A stretch of 64,000 nucleotides of DNA from Pelecanus crispus (lineage: Eukaryota; Chordata; Aves; Pelecaniformes; Pelecanidae). Below the pieces are notes generated by a model, which saw nothing but the letters and a program-made list of their open reading frames with translations, was not told where the DNA came from and ran no database searches. Location of the stretch: the NCBI RefSeq assembly GCF_030463565.1, contig NC_134656.1:2795001-2859000 (forward strand), written 5' to 3'. This document shows, one piece after another, positions 61,401 through 64,000 of this stretch. The translations under genes were made by a program, and so were the position numbers. The stretch's first letter is position 1. Every line of letters starts with the position of its first letter.

Positions 61401-63965
61401 AGGAAAAAAAAAAACATGTTTAGATATTTTATCATCTCCTCTTCCTACCTCCACATTTCCTCCCTATGCTCTCCCTACTATATTTTCAAATTAGCTTTTT
61501 TGCTTTTTCTGCCTCCTCTTGGTTGGAAGAAACTCAGAAAAGGAGATGGTTACAACGCATTTATCACACCATATGATAATGGAAGAGGGAAGAGCAGTGC
61601 CCTCTTCCCTACAATGGTAGTTATTGTCATTAGGTGATTATATCCACCAAGAGTTATGCAAACCCCTGGGAGGAATGGCTGTTGCCTGTATTGGCTCACA
61701 GGCTAAAAGCAGATAACTAAACCAAGAACATCAGAATGGAAACATCTACAGGTAACGTCTCTCTGTGACTTGTTAGAGACAGCAAGGAGTCTGCAGTGGA
61801 GTGAGAGTGGAAGAACTGCATCCAGAGGGTCTTGTAGAAGACAACGATCACAGGAGAAACTGGCCAACACAGTGACGTGGCAAGGACCATTGTCAGGCAG
61901 CAAGAGGGCTGAGCAAGATGATCAGCACTGGAGGAGAAGTTAGGTGGTGCTGACAGAGTGATGGAGCTCATGGAGGAAAAAGTATGAGAAAGTGTCAATC
62001 CCGATGGCAAGGAAGGTGGATGGTGAGCAGAAGGAAGCTCAGCCCTCACTGAGGAGGTTTCACTTCACCTGCATTTTCCTTGTTGTTCTTCTCTTTGATC
62101 CTGGTGCACAGGACCCGGGTGAGCCTGCCAACCAGAGAGCTCAGCAGCGGGAAATCCAGCACGTTGTACACCGTGAGCTCCAGCGGCTCTGAGGCCACCT
62201 GCTTCAGCTCTGCTTCATCTGCGTTCTTCACCCCTGCAACCAGAGCAGAGAACGAGACTGAGAAAAATCCCCAGAGAGCAGCAGCTTCTGCCTCCTGCTT
62301 CTGTTCAGGGGCAGGATGGGTCCACCATCATCCTGCTCTCCCTGCAGAGCCTCCCAGTGATTCCAGTGGGGTGATGGTAACTGAGAATGGCCTTGGGCAT
62401 TCTGCAGCCACAGCCTCAGTCCAGCCTGGGAAGGGCTTTCAACTCTGTGAGCTCAGAAAGTCTTTTGTGGCCTGGATACAGTCTAGTGAATTCTTCTGTT
62501 TTCCTGTCTCCTCATCACTTGCAGGCTTTGCTACCAGGAAGGCAGATATTTTTCACCCTAAGAGGCAGTTGGCATAAATGGGGGAATGAGTGAATGAATG
62601 AATAAACAACAATTTTATATTTACGAGGTGCCAGCACTACCCACAGAGAATCTGTTGTTCATCAGAACATCACATTGCATTTCAAGAGTGTCAACGATGA
62701 GCAAAAAGTTAGACCATCTGTTTAGCAGAACTTCATTATCACAGAGCATCCTCCATCCCTATCCTTCTGCTCTGCATCCTCATTAACCCTCTGCAGACCA
62801 AGCCCCACAGCACACAACTTATTTTGCTTCCCAGTACTAGGCTCAAGGTCATCCTAGCATTGCCCAAGCAGTACCATTGCCAGACGGGGTCCCACCTGGT
62901 TTCTCAAGTCCAAGACCATTACCTTAACAGCTTTGCTAGCCTCCTTCCCCTGGCTCTTGCAGTGAGAACCAAGGCAGTATTGAGATTAATACTCAGGTCC
63001 TGATGTCTAAGGACCAAACAATGTGATCTTGTCTAACCAGAGAGGAAAGGCAAAGACCCCAGCCAGGAACAGATCTCCAAGTGATTTCAGGTACACAGTT
63101 GTCAGTCTGTTGCGCTGCACAACATACAGCTGAGGCTCAGCAGCTTCACTCAGTCCGTGAAAGATATCACAGTGCCAGGCACTTAGCTACATAACCCTAT
63201 GCAAGAAACCCTTGCTTGTGTCTTCCCAACATAAATTAGCACTTAAGGTTTTGGAGATTGCAATTTTAGGTGATTTTTCTATGTAACTTTATTGCCCATG
63301 TATTAGTCTAGCAGACTTGTTTAGTCATCAAGGACAGCTGCACAAGGCCATTTTATGTCTCATCATTGCTGCCAGATAGCAAAGAGCAGATAATGTTATT
63401 ATTCAGAGAAATGAAAAGTTGTGAGCAGCAGTAATTATAAAGGAGGTCTCCCGCCCTCCCCAATACAATGTTCTCTTGCCTAATTTCACAGCTGAGAATA
63501 TTGATCTCATGGCACAGGTATTTGAGGATCGCAAAGGTCTTTAAGGATGGCAGGTGTGAAATATCTTGTGTGAATGAGTGTTTTTTCTAAACAAACAAAA
63601 TGCCTTTTGAAGACACTGTGTGTGCTGAATAAATGAATTAATTTTCATCTTAGGCACAATGTAATGAGGTCTTACCCATTACCTTAGTTTTAAAGCATCA
63701 GGATACTCCTATCAAAGTTGAGGGAACATAACCTTCAGTTTGAAGATGATCAAAAGTAGGTTGACTTTGTCCTACAGCTTATCAACAGCTGTGATCTTAC
63801 CAATGGCAAATATCTCTATGCCCAGGTTTTTCAAAGTCTGAGCAGCCAGGTTGGCATCATCCTGGGATTTTCCATCAGTCAGGAGTATTACCAACTTCTC
63901 AGCCTCTAGCCGGGCACCAGCATCTGGTTTCAGATTCTGCTCCAGGACGTGGGTCAGCGCCAGAC
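25457..63965 (-). CDS. COL20A1: COL20A1, collagen alpha-1(XX) chain (31 exons placed, 5' end missing, last exon tentative)
   Basis: A FACIT collagen: a secreted matrix protein with short triple helices and large non-collagenous modules that associates with collagen fibrils (family knowledge). Thirty-one exons from 63965 down to 25973 join without a phase break, giving 1,148 codons. Domain order is: second part of a vWA domain, five FN3 domains, linker, TSPN domain, triple helix 1, a non-collagenous break beginning [15 protein letters not shown], triple helix 2, and a C-terminus with GGCEISGC. One vWA directly followed by five FN3 and TSPN fits collagen XX, not XII (four vWA) or XIV. Adjacency to CHRNA4 supports the name. 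Signal peptide, the first FN3 and the start of vWA lie right of the window. The - strand terminal exon is provisional. Confidence 0.93.
25973..26128 (-). CDS. COL20A1: COL20A1 exon: second triple helix end and C-terminal Cys segment
   Basis: 156 nt, phase 1 to 1. Gly-X-Y repeats begin [18 protein letters not shown] and run to GQSGYPG, with one break at GEV-VL-G. Then comes [13 protein letters not shown], whose two cysteines could take part in chain linkage near the C-terminus. Acceptor TTCTTCAG, donor GTAAGT. Confidence 0.93.
26938..27015 (-). CDS. COL20A1: COL20A1 exon: second triple helix
   Basis: 78 nt, phase 1 to 1. It encodes [15 protein letters not shown], a two-residue break (EE), then [10 protein letters not shown]. 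Acceptor GTGATTAG, donor GTAAAG. It joins the neighbouring exons with split Gly codons. Confidence 0.94.
27254..27395 (+). mobile_element. CR1 LINE 3' fragment
   Basis: Begins AGTCCCCATCCCTGGAGG and ends with TCCTTTCCAACCCTAATGATTC, the standard order of a CR1 3' end, diverged and with the terminal octamer repeats mostly lost. It lies antisense in a COL20A1 intron. Confidence 0.85.
27467..27559 (+). mobile_element. CR1 LINE 3' end (second copy, 72 bases further on)
   Basis: TTTAGTGGTGGACTTAGTAG through TTTTCCAACCTAAATG and two ATTCTATG units at 27543-27558. It is severely 5'-truncated and in the same orientation as the fragment to its left. Confidence 0.9.
28639..28827 (-). CDS. COL20A1: COL20A1 exon: non-collagenous break end and second triple helix start
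   Basis: 189 nt, phase 1 to 1. The first part reads [20 protein letters not shown] (non-collagenous). From [19 protein letters not shown] a regular Gly-X-Y series runs to the exon end. Acceptor CTTCTTAG, donor GTATGA. Confidence 0.95.
29408..29474 (-). CDS. COL20A1: COL20A1 exon: break between the two triple helices
   Basis: 67 nt, phase 0 to 1. It encodes one last Gly triplet (GEP) followed by [19 protein letters not shown], a segment I recognise as typical of the FACIT collagen XII/XIV/XX group, with one Cys that may link chains. Phase demanded an exon here. Acceptor ACTTTAG, donor GTGAGT. Confidence 0.93.
30704..30739 (-). CDS. COL20A1: COL20A1 exon: first triple helix, 36-nt exon
   Basis: Four Gly-X-Y triplets ([12 protein letters not shown]) between TTCCTTGCAG and GTGAGT. 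Phase 0 to 0. Confidence 0.92.
31401..31472 (-). CDS. COL20A1: COL20A1 exon: first triple helix, 72-nt exon
   Basis: Eight triplets, from [12 protein letters not shown] to GDVGPT. Acceptor TCTGCAG, donor GTAAGT, phase 0 to 0. Confidence 0.94.
32962..33015 (-). CDS. COL20A1: COL20A1 exon: first triple helix, 54-nt exon
   Basis: Six triplets ([18 protein letters not shown]). It is a classic 54-nt collagen exon, acceptor CTTTGCAG, donor GTGAGT. Confidence 0.95.
33356..33409 (-). CDS. COL20A1: COL20A1 exon: first triple helix, 54-nt exon
   Basis: Six triplets ([18 protein letters not shown]), acceptor ATTTACAG, donor GTAAAA. Confidence 0.94.
33763..33816 (-). CDS. COL20A1: COL20A1 exon: first triple helix, 54-nt exon
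   Basis: Six triplets ([18 protein letters not shown]), acceptor TAATCCAAG, donor GTAATG. No integrin-type RGD is present; the KGD here is only an ordinary helix triplet. Confidence 0.94.
34289..34384 (-). CDS. COL20A1: COL20A1 exon: first triple helix with a repeat break
   Basis: 96 nt, 32 codons, phase 0 to 0. Regular triplets run from [12 protein letters not shown] to GSQ. The order then becomes GIT-VQ-GPV, so two extra residues break the Gly-X-Y register inside the exon. Acceptor GGCTTTAG, donor GTATGT. Confidence 0.94.
35358..35411 (-). CDS. COL20A1: COL20A1 exon: first triple helix, 54-nt exon
   Basis: Six triplets ([18 protein letters not shown]), acceptor ACCGGCAG (a weak pyrimidine tract), donor GTGAGT. 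Confidence 0.93.
35412..37602 (-). other. COL20A1: COL20A1 intron carrying a CR1 tail
   Basis: 2,191 nt without a Gly-X-Y exon that I could recognise on the - strand. Because flanking exons are phase 0, a small missed collagen exon cannot be excluded by phase. It contains the CR1 fragment at 37210-37486. Confidence 0.7.
37210..37486 (+). mobile_element. CR1 LINE 3' end
   Basis: Contains AAATTTCTTCACCAAAAGGG, GTCAAGCACTGGAACAGGCT, GAGTCCCCATCCCTGGAGG and TTTTCCAGCCTAAATGATTC, ending in ATTCTATGATTCTA. It is about 277 nt long, 5'-truncated, and antisense in a COL20A1 intron. Confidence 0.92.
37603..37689 (-). CDS. COL20A1: COL20A1 exon: start of first triple helix
   Basis: 87 nt, 29 codons, phase 0 to 0. 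A Cys-containing lead ([17 protein letters not shown]) passes directly into [12 protein letters not shown]. Acceptor CGTTTCAG, donor GTAAGT. Confidence 0.95.
38199..38223. repeat. G25 homopolymer
   Basis: Twenty-five consecutive G on the + strand (C on the COL20A1 sense strand), preceded by GGGCGC, 114 bases past a COL20A1 donor. Such runs are unstable and often misassembled, so the true length is uncertain. Confidence 0.9.
38337..38414 (-). CDS. COL20A1: COL20A1 exon: linker between TSPN and collagen domains
   Basis: 78 nt, 26 codons, phase 0 to 0: [20 protein letters not shown] and then CDLPAL. Three cysteines. Acceptor TTTTCCACAG, donor GTAAGA. Confidence 0.94.
38415..40413 (-). other. 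COL20A1: COL20A1 intron (1,999 nt)
   Basis: No further exon recognised; the flanking exons are both phase 0. Contains T-tracts near 38950-38990 and otherwise unremarkable sequence. Confidence 0.7.
40414..40572 (-). CDS. COL20A1: COL20A1 exon: TSPN domain, C-terminal part
   Basis: 159 nt, 53 codons, phase 0 to 0. It starts [20 protein letters not shown], a beta-sandwich pattern with the domain's conserved Cys, and ends GPRSGSAS. Acceptor CTGCCCAG, donor GTGAGT. Confidence 0.95.
41343..41452 (-). CDS. COL20A1: COL20A1 exon: TSPN domain
   Basis: 110 nt, phase 1 to 0: [20 protein letters not shown], then [17 protein letters not shown]. Acceptor TCCCTGTAG, donor GTCCTT, which has GT but departs from consensus at +3 and +4; the phase match supports it. 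Confidence 0.93.
41845..41987 (-). CDS. COL20A1: COL20A1 exon: TSPN domain
   Basis: 143 nt, phase 2 to 1: [20 protein letters not shown], followed by a stretch ending [12 protein letters not shown]. The hydrophobic alternation and the FAVWQVTDE strand are typical of laminin-G-like TSPN domains. Acceptor TTGTTCCAG, donor GTAAGG. Confidence 0.95.
41988..44143 (-). other. COL20A1: COL20A1 intron carrying a CR1 element
   Basis: 2,156 nt with a CR1 3' end at about 42285-42714. No exon recognised elsewhere in it; the phase is satisfied across the intron (2 to 2). Confidence 0.75.
42285..42714 (+). mobile_element. CR1 LINE 3' region, best-preserved copy in the window
   Basis: An open frame here reads like the end of the CR1 reverse-transcriptase ORF (for example [20 protein letters not shown] and [18 protein letters not shown]). 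It is followed by GGGCTAGATGACCTTTAATGG, TCCCTTCCAACCCAAACTATTC and two ATTCTATG-type repeats at 42699-42714. The 5' limit is uncertain. It is antisense to COL20A1, and its frame remains open. Confidence 0.93.
44144..44282 (-). CDS. COL20A1: COL20A1 exon: start of TSPN domain
   Basis: 139 nt, phase 1 to 2: [20 protein letters not shown], then [19 protein letters not shown]. This is the characteristic FDMMEAFGL start of TSPN domains in FACIT collagens. Acceptor TGTTGCAG, donor GTGGGA. Confidence 0.96.
44283..46238 (-). other. COL20A1: COL20A1 intron (1,956 nt)
   Basis: Nothing recognised inside; phase 1 on both sides. Confidence 0.7.
46239..46277 (-). CDS. COL20A1: COL20A1 exon: short linker before TSPN
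   Basis: 39 nt, phase 1 to 1: [13 protein letters not shown]. It contains the Cys that precedes the TSPN domain in this family. Acceptor TTTTCACAG, donor GTACAG. It is too short to find by length alone; phase and context support it. Confidence 0.87.
46278..49079 (-). other. COL20A1: COL20A1 intron (2,802 nt)
   Basis: Contains a GA dinucleotide run at about 46446-46460 and the AT-rich low-complexity stretch at about 48346-48412. No exon recognised. Confidence 0.7.
48346..48412. repeat. AT-only low-complexity tract
   Basis: Irregular mix of ATT, TAA and TATATA units with partial self-complementarity, in a COL20A1 intron. It is simple-repeat sequence with no other signal. Confidence 0.8.
49080..49136 (-). 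CDS. COL20A1: COL20A1 exon: linker after the last FN3 domain
   Basis: 57 nt, phase 1 to 1: [19 protein letters not shown]. It has a basic, proline-containing character and no cysteine. Acceptor TCTCTTTCAG, donor GTAAAT. Confidence 0.9.
49437..49438 (-). other. COL20A1: Non-canonical GC splice donor (GC-AG intron 49137-49438)
   Basis: On the sense strand the exon ends GGACAG and the intron starts GCAAGT, a perfect match to the usual GC-donor context AG|GCAAGT. Only this boundary gives the 130-nt exon that ends in phase 1, as its neighbour requires and as the equivalent exons of the other four FN3 domains do. The 302-nt intron ends in a normal TTTCAG. Confidence 0.85.
49439..49568 (-). CDS. 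COL20A1: COL20A1 exon: FN3 domain 5 after vWA, second half
   Basis: 130 nt, phase 0 to 1. It includes the FN3 core [19 protein letters not shown] followed by GES. The donor is GC. Acceptor CCTGCTGTAG. Confidence 0.95.
50216..50358 (-). CDS. COL20A1: COL20A1 exon: FN3 domain 5 after vWA, first half
   Basis: 143 nt, phase 1 to 0. It has [20 protein letters not shown] with the FN3 Trp, then YKIIYNPV. Acceptor CCCTGCTGCAG, donor GTGAGT. Confidence 0.96.
50359..54778 (-). other. COL20A1: Largest COL20A1 intron in the window (4,420 nt)
   Basis: Separates two complete FN3 domains, phase 1 on both sides, so a whole extra FN3 module could fit; I saw no FN3 signature on the - strand here. No mobile element was firmly recognised. 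Confidence 0.65.
54779..54911 (-). CDS. COL20A1: COL20A1 exon: FN3 domain 4 after vWA, second half
   Basis: 133 nt, phase 0 to 1: [20 protein letters not shown] is the FN3 E-F loop and F strand. Acceptor TCCCTGCTGCAG, donor GTAAGT. Confidence 0.96.
55560..55930 (-). mobile_element. Possible very old CR1-like LINE segment
   Basis: Phrases such as TGTCCCTATTGAATTTCATCC and ACCCAGGACAGACCCTG resemble the antisense of old CR1 coding regions in bird genomes. Heavily diverged and without a 3' tail, so this is a weak call. Confidence 0.35.
56029..56171 (-). CDS. COL20A1: COL20A1 exon: FN3 domain 4 after vWA, first half
   Basis: 143 nt, phase 1 to 0: [20 protein letters not shown], then VVYQIKWS. 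Acceptor ATCCCTCAG, donor GTACTG (non-consensus at +4 and +5 but in phase). Confidence 0.95.
56699..56828 (-). CDS. COL20A1: COL20A1 exon: FN3 domain 3 after vWA, second half
   Basis: 130 nt, phase 0 to 1: [20 protein letters not shown], then [13 protein letters not shown]. An N-V-T glycosylation sequon lies near the end. Acceptor CCACTGCAG, donor GTAAGT. Confidence 0.96.
57044..57183 (-). CDS. COL20A1: COL20A1 exon: FN3 domain 3 after vWA, first half
   Basis: 140 nt, phase 1 to 0: [20 protein letters not shown], then HRVTYVSS. Acceptor TTGTTGCAG, donor GTGAGT. Confidence 0.96.
57658..57781 (-). CDS. COL20A1: COL20A1 exon: FN3 domain 2 after vWA, second half
   Basis: 124 nt, phase 0 to 1: [20 protein letters not shown], then GEDASDP. 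Acceptor TGTTGACAG, donor GTAAGT. Confidence 0.96.
57782..59100 (-). other. COL20A1: COL20A1 intron (1,319 nt)
   Basis: Splits FN3 domain 2. An open frame on the opposite strand runs through the 57658-57781 exon and into this intron, but it is a shadow. Contains A- and T-runs near 58952-59012. Confidence 0.75.
59101..59246 (-). CDS. COL20A1: COL20A1 exon: FN3 domain 2 after vWA, first half
   Basis: 146 nt, phase 1 to 0: [20 protein letters not shown], then [17 protein letters not shown]. Acceptor TTCCCTTCAG, donor GTAGGG. Confidence 0.96.
59496..59610 (-). mobile_element. Old CR1 LINE 3' fragment
   Basis: On the + strand it reads GAATGACATAGGTGGAAGGG then CTGGTCCAACCTGCTGCTC and AAAGAGCAGGTTGCTCAGGG. 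This is the reverse complement of a diverged CR1 tail. It sits in a COL20A1 intron in the same orientation as the gene. Confidence 0.7.
59751..59880 (-). CDS. COL20A1: COL20A1 exon: FN3 domain 1 after vWA, second half
   Basis: 130 nt, phase 0 to 1: [20 protein letters not shown], then [10 protein letters not shown]. Contains an N-L-T sequon. Acceptor GCTTTCAG, donor GTAGGT. Confidence 0.95.
60534..60706 (-). CDS. COL20A1: COL20A1 exon: FN3 domain 1 after vWA, first half
   Basis: 173 nt, phase 1 to 0. A short linker after vWA ([19 protein letters not shown]) leads into [18 protein letters not shown], then [11 protein letters not shown]. Acceptor AATTCCTAG, donor GTGAGA. Confidence 0.95.
60707..62068 (-). 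other. COL20A1: COL20A1 intron (1,362 nt)
   Basis: Lies between the vWA end and FN3 domain 1, phase 1 on both sides. No other feature recognised. Confidence 0.75.
62069..62233 (-). CDS. COL20A1: COL20A1 exon: end of vWA domain
   Basis: 165 nt, phase 1 to 1: [20 protein letters not shown], then [20 protein letters not shown] and LCTRIKEKN. This is the C-terminal alpha helix region of a FACIT-type vWA domain, with the conserved VKNADEAEL. Acceptor GGTTGCAG, donor GTGAAG. Confidence 0.97.
62234..63800 (-). other. COL20A1: COL20A1 intron (1,567 nt)
   Basis: Lies between two vWA exons. Nothing recognised inside. Confidence 0.75.
63801..63965 (-). CDS. COL20A1: COL20A1 exon: central vWA domain
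   Basis: 165 nt, phase 1 to 1. It has [20 protein letters not shown], then [19 protein letters not shown] and [12 protein letters not shown]. The [10 protein letters not shown] strand carries the acidic residue of the vWA metal-ion-dependent adhesion site. Acceptor CCTCCCCAG, donor GTAAGA. The earlier vWA exons lie beyond 64000. Confidence 0.97.
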
Positions 63966-64000
63966 CTGGGGAGGAGCAGAGACAGGTGGAATGCTACAGC

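Overview
The window is vertebrate genomic DNA, almost certainly from a bird and probably from Neoaves. It has long introns, multi-exon neuronal and extracellular-matrix genes, several CR1 LINE tails ending in ATTCTATGATTCTAT-like repeats, and one solo LTR of a class I recognise as common in non-galliform birds. It contains parts of two protein-coding genes in convergent (tail-to-tail) orientation. No bacterial genes, CRISPR arrays or RNA genes were seen.

Left part, + strand (1-~17.98 kb): the 3' portion of CHRNA4, the neuronal nicotinic acetylcholine receptor alpha-4 subunit. The first 13 bases are the last bases of exon 4. A 9,667-nt intron follows, then the large exon 5 (9681-11061: Cys-loop, vicinal cysteines, M1-M3 and most of the cytoplasmic loop). 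A 6,325-nt intron carries the solo LTR, and the last coding exon (17387-17512: end of the cytoplasmic helix, M4, C-terminus) has a plausible poly(A) site near 17.98 kb. The reading phase is continuous across all three exons.

Middle (~18-25.4 kb): intergenic or 3'-UTR sequence between the two gene ends, with no gene that I can support.

Right part, - strand (~25.4-64 kb): most of COL20A1, the collagen XX alpha-1 chain (a FACIT collagen). I could place 31 consecutive coding exons (3,444 nt, exactly 1,148 codons) with matching phases. They encode the second part of a von Willebrand A domain, five fibronectin type III domains (two exons each), a linker, a thrombospondin-N-terminal-like (TSPN) domain, a first triple-helical segment, a short non-collagenous break, a second triple helix, and a Cys-containing C-terminus. 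The 5' exons lie beyond the right edge. The very last coding exon (a few residues plus stop) is not settled; two candidates are given. One intron (49137-49438) uses a GC-AG splice pair, and phase continuity requires it.

The two genes do not work together biochemically: one is a ligand-gated cation channel subunit of neurons, the other a matrix collagen. Their adjacency matches the human arrangement of COL20A1 next to CHRNA4. No novel multi-gene system is visible. The most unusual non-coding signals are a compact inverted-repeat cluster around a 16-bp palindrome of two overlapping octamer (ATTTGCAT) motifs just upstream of CHRNA4 exon 5, the GC-AG intron, and the unresolved COL20A1 terminus.
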